This document shows, in pieces, positions 26,788-36,481 of a stretch of 64,000 nt of DNA. Made by a program: the position numbers and the translations under genes. The DNA is taken from contig NZ_CP037993.1 of the NCBI RefSeq assembly GCF_004367745.1, positions 4,588,001 to 4,652,000 on the forward strand. The letters are read 5' to 3'. Origin of the DNA: Herbaspirillum huttiense. Lineage in GTDB: Bacteria > Pseudomonadota > Gammaproteobacteria > Burkholderiales > Burkholderiaceae_D. The notes below the pieces were generated by a model. It made no database searches. It was given only the letters and a program-made list of their open reading frames with translations, and was not told the origin of the DNA. The stretch's first letter is position 1. Every line of letters begins with the position of its first letter.

Positions 26788-27977
26788 TCTGCGTTGTTTC
26801 TAAGAAGGTTTTTTTGATAGCTACGCAGAGCAATGTCAGCCTGCTCTCGTATTTCTTGTTGAATGTAGACATCTTGAGAAGACAAATTGCGATCCCCACG
26901 CAAAAACGCTAGTGCCTGGCGCCGGCGATCCTCATCCATCCCCATGCTCCGGAGCTCTCGCTCCATTCGGCTTGAAAACGTGTGCCGAAGTGATTTGGGT
27001 GAGAGATTTACAGGCAAGGAATCTGGATGCTTTTCTCTTAGCAGCCGAAAGAATTCGTTCACACTCTGATGTGACAAAGGCATACCCTCGTCGCTCACGA
27101 TCAAATATTCAGAGTCCGTTTGAGCGGTACTGCATAAGATTTCACGCCACCTCATCAAGTAATCATCGAGGTGCTTGGCCAAGTTCTCGCTTCTCAGATC
27201 AAGCACCCGTCCGTCCCGCTTAATCCTGGGTCGCTTTGCGCGCTTGTCATTAGAATCTCGAGCCCGGCGCCGCACACGAAGCGCTGAAATTGCGCCAAAC
27301 TCGATGTCTTCAATCCTAAGACTGAGCAGCTCACCAGGCCTAAGCCCGTGGTACAGCATGAGCATGGTCGAAATGTAATTTCGGAATGCGACTGCTTGAG
27401 ATTTCGTTTCCAGAGGCGCGTCAGGTGGAATCAGGAGTTCAATCAGATATTGGTATTGGCGCTCGGTGAGGCCTTTTCTCAACTCGACGTTCTCAGGGGG
27501 GCTAGCAACAAAGTGCCTACTCAGTTGGCGATGAATAAATCTCTTTCTTTCAACCATCCTCTCGTAATCCGATTCCACATGGGTGCCTTGACTAATCTCC
27601 ATGTCGAAGCACCACTCGACGAATTGCCGTATGGTCGTTAGACGTTTGTTGAAGGTATCTGGGCTGATCGCCATCTTGCGAACCTTCCTCCCCGTATGCT
27701 GCTCCCGGCGCAAGAAATCTATCAGGCCTGTAGATATGTGAGCTTCCGTTAGAGGATATTTTCCGGAGATCAAGTCAGTGAACCGAATCTTCTCTCGTTC
27801 CAGCCATCGCCAAAACACAGCGATCTCCCTCAAGTTCCGAGTGCTTGTATTTGGCGACAAGTGCCTACGGCCCAGGATGAACTCATTTGGAAGCGGCTCA
27901 GGCAGGCCGTCCGAGTCAAGGAGCAAAGGAAGCTGATCACCTGATGCGTGATCGATAATTTCTACTGTAAATGGCAT
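26784..27977 (-). CDS. tyrosine recombinase, first gene of trio (TnpA-like)
   Basis: 397 residues, close to TnpA of Tn554 in length. An N-terminal SAM-like core-binding domain (about 30-135) precedes a catalytic domain with Arg213 (HGLRPGELLSL), a basic segment (RAKRPRIKR, 246-254), Arg331-His332 (SPKSLRHTF, with Lys at the usual first His) and Tyr371 (DVYIQ). It heads the four-gene operon and starts about 90 bp from the ssb terminator, the normal place for an integrase next to its attachment site. Confidence 0.85.
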   Translation of the reverse strand: MPFTVEIIDHASGDQLPLLLDSDGLPEPLPNEFILGRRHLSPNTSTRNLREIAVFWRWLEREKIRFTDLISGKYPLTEAHISTGLIDFLRREQHTGRKVRKMAISPDTFNKRLTTIRQFVEWCFDMEISQGTHVESDYERMVERKRFIHRQLSRHFVASPPENVELRKGLTERQYQYLIELLIPPDAPLETKSQAVAFRNYISTMLMLYHGLRPGELLSLRIEDIEFGAISALRVRRRARDSNDKRAKRPRIKRDGRVLDLRSENLAKHLDDYLMRWREILCSTAQTDSEYLIVSDEGMPLSHQSVNEFFRLLREKHPDSLPVNLSPKSLRHTFSSRMERELRSMGMDEDRRRQALAFLRGDRNLSSQDVYIQQEIREQADIALRSYQKNLLRNNAE

Positions 27978-28063
27978 GCGTTACAAAATGTGGGTTGTAT
28001 GCATTTCTATCTTTCGCATTTCCTATTTGCAACAATCCTATCATTACGAATTCACCAGGCATG
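27978..28063. other. junction between recombinase module and ssb; likely att region
   Basis: AT-rich leader of the recombinase operon running into the ssb terminator. A right attachment site would be expected here or in the ssb 3' end, but no matching repeat was found inside the window; the left end of any island probably lies beyond base 1. Confidence 0.4.
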
Positions 28064-28104
28064 AAAAAACCCCTCACTCCTTAACAGAGAGAGGGGTTAA
28101 AAAA
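28064..28104 (-). terminator. ssb terminator
   Basis: Stem AACCCCTC/GAGGGGTT (28068-28075, 28091-28098); on the minus strand it is followed by a T-run, so it ends the ssb transcript. Its integrity shows the accessory DNA stops before it. Confidence 0.8.
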
Positions 28105-28183
28105 ATCTAAATTTATTCTTTTAAAACAGTATGTTACCGGCAATTTTTTGATCTACTGCTTTACAAAACTTCTCTTATGGACT

Positions 28184-28714
28184 CTAGAAGGGAATATCGT
28201 CGTCCATGTCCGAGAAGTTCGGCGCCGGGCGCTGGGCCGGCTGCTGGCGCGGGGCACCGCCGCCACCTGCTGCGCCACCGCCGGCGCTCTGGCGCGGAGC
28301 ACCGCCGCCGTAGCTGCCGCCACCGCCGCCGCCACCGTAGCCGCCTTCGTCCATGCCACCGCCACCGCCGCCCGCACCCTGGCGGCCGCCCAGCATCTGC
28401 ATGGTGTCAGCGATGATTTCGGTGGTGTAGCGTTCGACGCCTTCCTTGTCCTGCCACTTGCGGGTCTGCAGGCGGCCTTCGACGTAGATCTGCGAGCCCT
28501 TCTTCAGGTACTGGCCGGCGATTTCAGCGAGCTTGCGGTAGAAGGTGATGCGGTGCCATTCGGTGAGCTCCTTCTTTTCGCCGGTGTTCTTGTCCTTCCA
28601 GCTTTCGGTCGTGGCGACGGCGATGTTGGTGACGGCTTCGCCGTTGGGCATGTAGCGGGTTTCCGGATCGCGCCCGAGATTGCCGACGATGATGACTTTG
28701 TTGACCGATGCCAT
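28184..28714 (-). CDS. ssb: single-stranded DNA-binding protein
   Basis: The 176-residue protein starts [18 protein letters not shown] with AGGAG 5 bp upstream. It has the OB-fold (about 1-110), a Gly-rich linker (about 112-165) and the acidic interaction tail ending DMDDDIPF, which binds partner repair and replication proteins. The gene is intact down to its stop, so nearby integration has not altered the tail. Confidence 0.97.
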   Translation of the reverse strand: MASVNKVIIVGNLGRDPETRYMPNGEAVTNIAVATTESWKDKNTGEKKELTEWHRITFYRKLAEIAGQYLKKGSQIYVEGRLQTRKWQDKEGVERYTTEIIADTMQMLGGRQGAGGGGGGMDEGGYGGGGGGGSYGGGAPRQSAGGGAAGGGGAPRQQPAQRPAPNFSDMDDDIPF

Positions 28715-28732
28715 TGTTTCTCCTGAATACGT

Positions 28733-29974
28733 TTAGGCTGTTGCACCCGCCGCCTGCGCAGCGCGGCGCGGCAGGTTTTTCATGTTAGCCGCGATTATAA
28801 GCCAGGTCAGCGTGAGGACGGCTGACAAGAGAAACACGGCGGAATTCCCCACATTTTGTTTGAGCCAGCCCCCCAAGGCGCCGCCGCAAGACAGTCCCAG
28901 CGCCTGCAAGGTGTTGTAGACGCCCAGCGCCGCGCCCTTGGCAGCCGGCGGCGCGATGCGCGACACCAGCGACGGCTGGGCCGCCTCCAGGATGTTGAAG
29001 GCGACGAAGAACAGGAACAGCAGCGCCACCAGCATCCACACCTGCGCCAGCGGATGCGACAGCACCGCCCAGAAACCCAGCTGCACCAGCAGCATCAGCC
29101 CGATGGCCCCGAGGAAGACCGGCTTCATGCGGCCATATTTCTCGGCCACGAAGATCGGCGGCAGCATCAGCACGAAGGACGCGAGCACCACCGGCAGGTA
29201 GATCTTCCAGTGCTCGCCCAGCGGGATGCCGGCCAGTTGCACCAGGGCCGCCGGCACCACCATGAACATGGCGACCTGGGTCAGATGCAGGGTGAACACG
29301 CCAAAGTTGAGTCGCAACAACTCCGCATGGCGCAACACCTCGGACAGCGAGACGCGACGTGCCGCCACCATCGGTGCGGCCGGGACCACCCACACCACCA
29401 CCGCGATGGCGATCAGCGACAGGATGCCCGTCAGGCCGAAGATGCCGCCCATGCCGATGGACTTGTAGAGCAGCGGCGAAGCCACCATCGACACCGCGAA
29501 GGTCACGCCGATGGAGGCACCGACCATGGCCATGGCCTTGGTGCGGTGTTCTTCCCGGGTGGAATCGGCGATGAAGGCCGTGATGGCCGCCGAAATCGCG
29601 CCCGAACCCTGCAGCGCGCGTCCGATCAGCAGCCACAGCACGCTGTGGGCAGCGGCCGCCACGAAGGAACCCAGCGCAAACAGCAGCAGCCCGATGACGA
29701 TGATGCGCTTGCGCCCGTAGCGGTCGGAAGCGATGCCGTAGGGAATCTGGCCGAACGCCTGCGCCAGGCCGTAGATGCCCAGGGCGATGCCGACCAGGGT
29801 GTCGCTGTCACCGCCGGGCAGGCTGTGGGCGTGCACTGCGAACACCGGCAGCACCAGGAACAGGCCCAGCATGCGCAGGGAAAAAATGGAGGCAAGGGAA
29901 ACGCTGGCGCGCACCTCGGCGCGCGACATGCCGGATTTTTCAGGCTGTGCGGTGGAACGGGAGTGGTGGGACAT
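28733..29974 (-). CDS. MFS transporter (drug/metabolite exporter type)
   Basis: From the Met of MSHHSRST (29974; a longer frame upstream lacks protein-like sequence) there are about 413 residues with twelve membrane segments. The MFS signature loop between helices 2 and 3 is GIASDRYGRKRIIVIG. A second related loop (AEKYGRMKPV) lies in the C-terminal half, and the tail is basic. The sequence does not reveal the substrate. A Met 15 codons downstream (MSRAEVR) is another possible start. It ends 19 bp upstream of the ssb start and may be cotranscribed with it. Confidence 0.82.
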   Translation of the reverse strand: MSHHSRSTAQPEKSGMSRAEVRASVSLASIFSLRMLGLFLVLPVFAVHAHSLPGGDSDTLVGIALGIYGLAQAFGQIPYGIASDRYGRKRIIVIGLLLFALGSFVAAAAHSVLWLLIGRALQGSGAISAAITAFIADSTREEHRTKAMAMVGASIGVTFAVSMVASPLLYKSIGMGGIFGLTGILSLIAIAVVVWVVPAAPMVAARRVSLSEVLRHAELLRLNFGVFTLHLTQVAMFMVVPAALVQLAGIPLGEHWKIYLPVVLASFVLMLPPIFVAEKYGRMKPVFLGAIGLMLLVQLGFWAVLSHPLAQVWMLVALLFLFFVAFNILEAAQPSLVSRIAPPAAKGAALGVYNTLQALGLSCGGALGGWLKQNVGNSAVFLLSAVLTLTWLIIAANMKNLPRRAAQAAGATA

Positions 29975-30513
29975 ACGGTTCGTGACTGGCGTTGGCGACT
30001 GCCCGGCCCTGCAAGTAAAACCCGGCCGGGGCAAAAGCCGTATGGTAACAGGATAGTCCGGCTGACCGGCAGCACCGCCCAGCGCCTGCACTCCCGGCCC
30101 GCAGGATTGAGGCACTTCCATGTCCTGGGTCAACTTCGGCGGACCCGCCGGCTGGTACCAACGGGACGGGAGTGTCGCGAAACTTCACAACATTCCTGAC
30201 AAACCTGTCATGTTAGGCATACCTTATGCCAAAATAGCGCATTGCTCATTTTTTCTGCAGTGCTCATAACAGCCGCCCCTTCCTGAACGGAAGATTTCAG
30301 CCCGGCCATAAACTTCGCCAAGAAAAAGAAGGCAATCACGCGTAATGGGGGGGAGAACCCGGACGCAGAGGATGGCGAACAGGCTAAGTGGTGTCACGCA
30401 TGTGGCGGCACGCTGGTGTCGTGCGCATCCTCGAGGTCCTCCGGTTTTCAGATTTTTTCCGTTTTTTGTTTGTTGCGCTGGCGGCGCAGGCCGCTCGCAT
30501 CCGTATATTCAGC
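29975..30513. promoter_or_regulatory. divergent intergenic region with two short dyads
   Basis: Between the MFS gene (minus) and the glycosyltransferase gene (plus). It contains TGACA-aacc-TGTCA (30198-30211) and GGCATA-cct-TATGCC (30216-30230) side by side, which could be operators for one or both directions. Open frames here look like shadows. Confidence 0.35.
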
Positions 30514-32268
30514 ATGTTCCTATTTGATTCGCTCAACGAAGGCAAGACGAGCACTTCCCGCTCTGCGCAACCGGTCTCTGCTGCCGGCGGGCAAGCCCTG
30601 CCCGCCCGTCTGGCCTGGCTGCTGCTGATCCTGGCCGGTGCCGCCTGGCTGCTGCCGGGCGTGTTCGGCCATGGTCCCTGGAAACAGGATGAGACCTATA
30701 CCTTCGGCATGATCCATCACATGCTGGTCTCCGGCGAGTACCTGGTTCCCACCAATGCCGGCCAGCCCTTCATGGAAAAGCCGCCGCTGTACTACTGGAC
30801 CGCCGCGTTGCTGGCCAAGCTGGCCTATCCGCTGCTGCCGTATCACGAGGGCGCGCGGCTGGCCAGCGTGTTCTACAACCTGGTCACGCTGGTGTTCGTG
30901 GCCAGGATTGCCAAGATGATGTGGGGCCAGCGCAGCCTGATGAGCCTGCCGGTACTGGCTACCCTGGCCCTGTTCGCCGGGTCGCCGGGCATGGTCAAGC
31001 ACGCCCACGACATGTTCACCGACGTCGCCCTGGTCACCGGCGGCGTCATGGCCACCTACGGCCTGCTGGCCATCGCCCTCAACGAGGAGCGCCGCACGCC
31101 CGCGTGGAGCGCGGCCTTCTGGTTCGGCCTGGGGGTGGGCATCACCGAGATGACCAAGGGCCTGTTCGTGCCGCTCACCTTCGCCGCCACGGCGATGGCC
31201 GTCGGCGTGATGGTGCCGGCCTGCCGCTCGCGCTCGTACTGGAAGATGGTCGGCACCGCCGTGCTGGTCTCGCTGCCCTTCTTCGTGATCTGGCCGGCGC
31301 TGCTGGCCCAGCACTCCATGCCCTTGTTCATGGAATGGTTCTGGGACAACAACGTCGGCCGCTTCTTCGGCTTCTCGGTCAAGAAGCTGGGCTCGGACAA
31401 CGACCACACCGTGATCCTGCGCGCCCTGGGCGGCTTTGCCCTGCCTGGCTCGGTACTGGCGCTGGTGGCGCTGGGCAGCGGCGACTGGCGTCAGGTCGGC
31501 ACCAGCAAGGTGGCGCTGCCGCTGGCCTTTGGTGCCATCAGCCTGGCCGTGCTGCAGAGCTCCGCCACTGCCCGCCAGCTCTATCTGCTGCCGGTACTGC
31601 TGCCGCTGGTAATGCTGGGCGCGCGCGCCCTGCCGCGCCTGCCGGCGCTGGCCAACCTGGCGTGGGACTGGTTCTCGCGCCTGGCCTTCGGGGCGCTGGC
31701 CGTGGGGATCTGGGCGACCTACATCGTCTCCACCTGGCCGGCCGACCAGCACCAGCCCATCGCGTTCATGGGCAAGTGGCTGCCGCTGAGCTTCGTGACG
31801 CCGATCCAGCCGCTGGCCGTGCTGGCCGCGGGCGCCATGAGCATCCTGTGGATCGCCTCGCTGGGCCTGCTGAGCCGTGCCGGCCAGTGGCGTGGCGCGT
31901 TCTCGTGGTTTGGCGGGATCACCCTGATGTGGGGCCTGGCTTTCACATTGCTCCTGCCCTGGGCCGATTACGGCAAGAGTTATGAATATGTCTACGCCGA
32001 CCTCCAGGCCAAGATCGGTCCGGCCTGGCAAGAGGGCGATTGCATGGCCAGCCAGGCACTGGGCGAATCGGAAGCCCCGATGCTTTATTACTACACCGGC
32101 ATCCTGCACCAGCCCATCGACGGCGGCCGCCACACCGCATGCCGCTGGCTGATCCAGGAGATGCCCGACGCCGGCAAGCGTCCACATGGTCACTGGACCC
32201 TGTTCTGGGAAGGCCGCCGCGATGGCGACGAAGGACAGTTGTTCAAGATCTACGAACGCGCCCACTGA
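30514..32268 (+). CDS. ArnT/PMT-like glycosyltransferase (GT39/GT83 type)
   Basis: Start set at the Met of MFLFDSLNEG (30514); the frame extends upstream to 30388, so this is not certain. The ~584-residue membrane protein has about twelve hydrophobic segments. A first periplasmic loop has the acidic catalytic-type motif (GPWKQDETYTFGMIHHM) and MEKPPLYYWTAALLAKL, the signature of ArnT-like lipid-linked sugar transferases. The C-terminal part is soluble and periplasmic (YAQ-like, with YEYVYADLQAKIGPAW). Such enzymes transfer sugars from undecaprenyl carriers, e.g. aminoarabinose to lipid A, but the acceptor here is unknown. A terminator follows at 32289-32320. Confidence 0.8.
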   Translation: MFLFDSLNEGKTSTSRSAQPVSAAGGQALPARLAWLLLILAGAAWLLPGVFGHGPWKQDETYTFGMIHHMLVSGEYLVPTNAGQPFMEKPPLYYWTAALLAKLAYPLLPYHEGARLASVFYNLVTLVFVARIAKMMWGQRSLMSLPVLATLALFAGSPGMVKHAHDMFTDVALVTGGVMATYGLLAIALNEERRTPAWSAAFWFGLGVGITEMTKGLFVPLTFAATAMAVGVMVPACRSRSYWKMVGTAVLVSLPFFVIWPALLAQHSMPLFMEWFWDNNVGRFFGFSVKKLGSDNDHTVILRALGGFALPGSVLALVALGSGDWRQVGTSKVALPLAFGAISLAVLQSSATARQLYLLPVLLPLVMLGARALPRLPALANLAWDWFSRLAFGALAVGIWATYIVSTWPADQHQPIAFMGKWLPLSFVTPIQPLAVLAAGAMSILWIASLGLLSRAGQWRGAFSWFGGITLMWGLAFTLLLPWADYGKSYEYVYADLQAKIGPAWQEGDCMASQALGESEAPMLYYYTGILHQPIDGGRHTACRWLIQEMPDAGKRPHGHWTLFWEGRRDGDEGQLFKIYERAH

Positions 32269-32288
32269 GGGCAAGCTGTTGCATGACA

Positions 32289-32320
32289 AGAAACTGCCGG
32301 CCACGCGCCGGCTTTTTCTT
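32289..32320 (+). terminator. rho-independent terminator
   Basis: Stem GCCGGC/GCCGGC (32296-32301, 32307-32312) extended by A/T pairs, followed by TTTTTCTT, ~20 bp after the glycosyltransferase. Confidence 0.8.
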
Positions 32321-32596
32321 GTCTGCTTCATCATTCATCAGCAATCCCTGCACCGGATCCGCCGCGCAGACGATTTCCTGCGGCATTTGCGCTGCAAGGC
32401 CATGGCTTTCTCCACGGCCGCGCTTTCAATTTGGCGATGCATGCCCACATGGGTCATCTGCCGCTGCAGCCCCGCCTGCCGGCCATTCGCAGTCCTGTTA
32501 TAGTTACATGTTGTCCCCATCGCTGCTCCGCACAATGCGTGATCGCTCATCGGCTGATCGCACGCGGGGGCAGGCAACCCCTAGCTGAAGGCATCC
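32321..32596. promoter_or_regulatory. uvrA leader region
   Basis: About 275 bp before uvrA with no supported gene. It should hold the uvrA promoter. I do not see a convincing LexA box. Confidence 0.4.
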
Positions 32597-35464
32597 ATGG
32601 AAGAAATTCGCATTCGCGGCGCACGTACGCACAATCTCAAGAATATCAACCTAGACCTCCCCCGCAACAAGCTCATCGTCATTACTGGCCTGTCCGGTTC
32701 GGGCAAGTCGTCGCTGGCCTTCGATACCTTGTATGCCGAGGGGCAGCGCCGCTACGTGGAGTCGCTGTCGGCCTACGCGCGCCAGTTCCTGCAGCTGATG
32801 GAAAAGCCCGATGTCGACATGATCGAAGGCCTGTCCCCGGCCATCTCGATCGAACAGAAGGCGACGTCGCACAACCCGCGCTCCACCGTCGGTACCGTCA
32901 CCGAGATCCACGACTACCTGCGCCTGCTGTACGCCCGCGTCGGTACGCCCTATTGCCCGGACCACCCCGAGCATCCGCTGGAGGCGCAATCGGTCTCGCA
33001 GATGGTCGATGCCGTCCTGGCGCTGCCGGAAGACACCAAGCTGATGATCATGGCCCCCGTGGTGGCCAACCGCAAGGGCGAGCACGCCGACCTGTTCGAG
33101 GAGATGCAGGCCCAGGGCTTCGTGCGCTTCCGCATCCAGAGCGGCACCGGGTCGGCCAAGGTCTACGAGGTCGATGACCTGCCCAAGCTGAAGAAGACCG
33201 AGAAGCACACCATCGACGTCGTCATCGACCGCGTCAAGGTCAAGGCGGAGATCAAGCAGCGTCTGGCCGAAAGCTTCGAAACCGCGCTGCGCCTGGCCGA
33301 TGGCCGCGCCATTGCGCTGGAAATGGACAGCGGCAAGGAACACCTGTATTCCAACAAGTTCGCCTGCCCCATCTGCGGCTATTCGCTGCAGGAGCTGGAG
33401 CCGCGCCTGTTCTCCTTCAACAACCCGATGGGTGCCTGCCCGGAATGCGATGGCCTGGGCCACATCGAGTTCTTCGATCCCAAGCGCATCGTGGCTTTCC
33501 CCAATTTGTCGCTGGCCTCGGGCGCGATCAAGGGCTGGGATCGCCGCAACCAGTTCTACTTCCAGATGTTGACCAGCATCGCCGCCTACTACGGCTTCGA
33601 CCTCGATGTGCCCTTCGAGCAGCTCGACGACAAGGCACAGCAAGCGGTGCTCTACGGTTCGGGCCGCCAGACCATTCCGTTCGCCTACGTCAACGAGCGT
33701 GGCCGCACGGTGGTCAAGGAGCACACCTTCGAAGGCGTGGTCAACAACCTGCAGCGCCGCTATCGCGAAACCGATTCGATGGCGGTCAAGGAAGAACTGG
33801 CCAAGTTCATCAACGAGAAGCAATGCCCGTCCTGCCACGGCGCCCGCCTGCGGGTGGAAGCGCGCTATGTGAAGGTGGGTAGCGGCAAGCAGCAGCGTGC
33901 CATCTACGAAGTCGCTGCCACGCCGCTGCGCGAGACCCTGTCTTTCTTCGAGACCCTGAAGCTGACCGGTGCCAAGAAGGAAATCGCCGATCGCATCATC
34001 AAGGAAATCGTCTCGCGCCTGACCTTCCTCAACAACGTCGGCCTGGACTATCTCTCGCTGGAACGCAGCGCCGATACGCTCTCGGGCGGCGAAGCCCAGC
34101 GCATCCGCCTGGCTTCGCAGATCGGTTCGGGCCTGACCGGCGTGATGTATGTGCTGGATGAACCTTCCATCGGCCTGCACCAGCGCGACAACGACCGCCT
34201 GATCGATACCCTCAAGCATTTGCGCGACATCGGCAACACCGTGCTGGTGGTGGAGCATGATGAAGACGCCATCCGCACTGCCGACTACGTGGTCGACATG
34301 GGCATCGGCGCGGGCGTGCATGGCGGTGACGTGATCGCCCATGGTTCGCTGCCGGACATCCTCAAGAACAAGAAGTCGCTGACCGCCAAGTACCTGAACG
34401 GCTCGCTGGAAATCGCCGTGCCCAAGAAGCGCACGCCCTGCGATGAATCGCGCATGCTGACCATCACGGGCGCCACCGGCAACAACCTCAAGAATGTGGA
34501 CCTGGAACTGCCGGTGGGCCTGCTGACCTGCGTGACCGGGGTCTCCGGTTCGGGCAAGTCGACCCTGGTCAACGACACGCTGTACCTGTCGGCGGCACGC
34601 CACCTGTACGGTTCACAAACCGAACCGGCCGAGCACGAAGCCATCGGCGGACTGGAACACTTCGACAAGGTGATCGCGGTGGACCAGGCACCGATCGGCC
34701 GCACGCCGCGCTCCAACCCCGCCACCTACACCGGCCTGTTCACGCCGATCCGCGACCTGTTCGCCACCGTGCCGATGGCCAAGGAACGCGGCTACAGCGC
34801 CGGACGCTTCTCCTTCAACGTCAAGGGCGGCCGCTGCGAAGCCTGCCAGGGCGATGGCGTCATCAAGGTGGAAATGCACTTCCTGCCGGACGTGTATGTG
34901 CCCTGCGATGTCTGCCACGGCAAGCGCTACAACCGTGAAACGCTGGAAGTGCAGTACAAGGGCAAGAACATCACCGAGATCCTGGACATGACGGTGGAAG
35001 ACGCGCACGAGTTCTTCAAACCCGTGCCGCTGATCGCGCGCAAGCTGCAGACCCTGCTCGATGTGGGCCTGGGCTATATCAAGCTGGGCCAGAGCGCCAC
35101 CACCCTCTCGGGCGGCGAGGCGCAGCGCGTGAAGCTGTCGCTGGAATTGTCCAAGCGCGATACCGGCCGCACGCTCTACATCCTGGATGAGCCGACCACC
35201 GGTCTGCACTTCCACGATATCGACCTGCTGCTCAAGGTGATCCATCGCCTGCGCGACCAGGGCAATACGGTGACCATCATCGAGCACAACCTGGACGTCA
35301 TCAAGACCGCCGACTGGATCATCGATCTCGGTCCCGAAGGCGGTGCCGGCGGTGGCCGCATCGTGGCGGCCGGTACGCCCGAGGACGTGGCCAAGAATCC
35401 GGCCAGCGTCACCGGCAAGTACCTGGGTCCGCTGCTGAAGAAGAAGTCGAAGCAAGAAAAATAA
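32597..35464 (+). CDS. uvrA: UvrA, excinuclease ABC subunit A
   Basis: 955 residues, full length. It has two ABC ATPase modules: Walker [13 protein letters not shown] (about 31-42) and [13 protein letters not shown] (about 648-660). The two ABC signatures are [16 protein letters not shown] and [16 protein letters not shown]. Zinc-finger Cys pairs are [15 protein letters not shown] and [14 protein letters not shown]. UvrA scans DNA for bulky damage and loads UvrB in nucleotide excision repair. GAAGG lies before the ATG. Confidence 0.98.
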   Translation: MEEIRIRGARTHNLKNINLDLPRNKLIVITGLSGSGKSSLAFDTLYAEGQRRYVESLSAYARQFLQLMEKPDVDMIEGLSPAISIEQKATSHNPRSTVGTVTEIHDYLRLLYARVGTPYCPDHPEHPLEAQSVSQMVDAVLALPEDTKLMIMAPVVANRKGEHADLFEEMQAQGFVRFRIQSGTGSAKVYEVDDLPKLKKTEKHTIDVVIDRVKVKAEIKQRLAESFETALRLADGRAIALEMDSGKEHLYSNKFACPICGYSLQELEPRLFSFNNPMGACPECDGLGHIEFFDPKRIVAFPNLSLASGAIKGWDRRNQFYFQMLTSIAAYYGFDLDVPFEQLDDKAQQAVLYGSGRQTIPFAYVNERGRTVVKEHTFEGVVNNLQRRYRETDSMAVKEELAKFINEKQCPSCHGARLRVEARYVKVGSGKQQRAIYEVAATPLRETLSFFETLKLTGAKKEIADRIIKEIVSRLTFLNNVGLDYLSLERSADTLSGGEAQRIRLASQIGSGLTGVMYVLDEPSIGLHQRDNDRLIDTLKHLRDIGNTVLVVEHDEDAIRTADYVVDMGIGAGVHGGDVIAHGSLPDILKNKKSLTAKYLNGSLEIAVPKKRTPCDESRMLTITGATGNNLKNVDLELPVGLLTCVTGVSGSGKSTLVNDTLYLSAARHLYGSQTEPAEHEAIGGLEHFDKVIAVDQAPIGRTPRSNPATYTGLFTPIRDLFATVPMAKERGYSAGRFSFNVKGGRCEACQGDGVIKVEMHFLPDVYVPCDVCHGKRYNRETLEVQYKGKNITEILDMTVEDAHEFFKPVPLIARKLQTLLDVGLGYIKLGQSATTLSGGEAQRVKLSLELSKRDTGRTLYILDEPTTGLHFHDIDLLLKVIHRLRDQGNTVTIIEHNLDVIKTADWIIDLGPEGGAGGGRIVAAGTPEDVAKNPASVTGKYLGPLLKKKSKQEK

Positions 35465-35627
35465 GTCCGGACTTGCGCGCGCGCAAACGATACAGAATTG
35501 CTGCCCATCTGTATCTTGCGCTGCGCTGGCCATGGCATACAGTCATGCACCTGGCCGCCATCCGGCGCACAATGAAGGCTCGCCCGTCCGCCATGGACGG
35601 GTTGCCGTGCAACCCCGAAAGTCCATC

Positions 35628-36395
35628 ATGTCGAACCCGCTGTCACCCGCCCAGGTCGCCTTCTTCCGCGAACAGGGCTATCTCCTGCTCAAGGGCATGG
35701 TCCCTGACGCCCTGCGCGAACGCCTGCTCGCCGTCACGCACGATCACCTGCAACGTGCTGTCGCACCGCTGGAATACGAAGCCGAGGTCGGCTACGAAGG
35801 CGCTCCCGTTTCGCTGGAGGCCGAAGGAGGCCGCACCGCGCGGCGCCTGCGGGCAGCCTGGCAGCGCGATCCGGTGTATCGCGAATGGGCCGCCGATCAA
35901 CAACTGGTGGCCATGCTGCACCAGTTGTTCGAGGAACCGGTCTGCCTCACGCTGGCGCATCACAACTGCATCATGACCAAGCACCCGGCCTTCGGCACCG
36001 CCACCGGCTGGCACCGCGACATCCGCTACTGGTCCTTCCCGCGCAATGAACTGATTTCGGTATGGCTGGCGCTGGGTGCGGAAACGCCGGAGAACGGCGC
36101 GCTCAAATTCATCCCCGGCTCGCACAAGCTCAAGCTGCAGCCGGAACAGATGGATGAACTGGATTTCCTGCGCCCCGATGTGGCCGCCAACCAGGCCCTG
36201 TTTGCGCAGGGCATTGCGCTGTCAATGGCGCCGGGCGTCGTGGTGCTGTTCCACAGCGGCCTGTTCCATGCCGCCGGCCGCAACGACAGTGAACAGGTCA
36301 AGTGCTCGGCCGTGTTCGCCTATCACGGCAAAAGCAATCCGCCCCTGCCCGGTACCCGTTCGGCTGCGTCCGAGGATGTGGCCCTGGACACTTGA
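35628..36395 (+). CDS. phytanoyl-CoA dioxygenase (PhyH)-type Fe/2-oxoglutarate oxygenase
   Basis: Start at MSNPLSPAQV (35628); the frame runs ~30 codons further upstream without a ribosome site. The 255-residue protein has the facial triad expected for PhyH enzymes: His129-x-Asp131 (GWHRDIRYW), His214 (GLFHAAGRND) and nearby Arg218 for 2-oxoglutarate. The fold region NGALKFIPGSHK is typical. Substrate unknown; bacterial members hydroxylate varied small molecules. It stands alone between uvrA and a convergent chemoreceptor gene. Confidence 0.82.
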   Translation: MSNPLSPAQVAFFREQGYLLLKGMVPDALRERLLAVTHDHLQRAVAPLEYEAEVGYEGAPVSLEAEGGRTARRLRAAWQRDPVYREWAADQQLVAMLHQLFEEPVCLTLAHHNCIMTKHPAFGTATGWHRDIRYWSFPRNELISVWLALGAETPENGALKFIPGSHKLKLQPEQMDELDFLRPDVAANQALFAQGIALSMAPGVVVLFHSGLFHAAGRNDSEQVKCSAVFAYHGKSNPPLPGTRSAASEDVALDT

Positions 36396-36481
36396 CCGAC
36401 TGTACTGGCTGGGGGCGGATCACTGTACCGGCAAGGTCGAAGCGACCGTACCGGTACGGAAAGACGCGGTGACTTGCGGTG

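Larger units (their letters stand above)
22739..27977 (-). mobile_element. three-tyrosine-recombinase plus small-protein module (Tn554-like, enlarged)
   Basis: Four overlapping minus-strand genes form one operon: recombinases of 397, 530 and 665 residues and a 162-residue helical protein (overlaps of 4, 8 and 23 bp). Tn554 has tnpA (361 aa), tnpB (630 aa) and tnpC (125 aa), two recombinases and a small helper, so this looks like that plan with one recombinase inserted. RIT elements (recombinases in trio) are an alternative comparison but lack the small protein. Lying next to ssb, it is probably the integration module of a genomic island extending leftward. Confidence 0.7.

Noticed and set aside
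28148-28726. 192-codon Ala-rich plus-strand frame opposite ssb
   Set aside because: Antisense of the Gly-rich SSB linker.
30520-32334. 604-codon minus-strand frame opposite the glycosyltransferase
   Set aside because: His/Gln/Arg-rich low-complexity translation typical of antisense of a membrane protein gene.
32651-34603. 650-codon minus-strand frame opposite uvrA
   Set aside because: Shadow frame with no recognisable domain; UvrA on the plus strand is certain.
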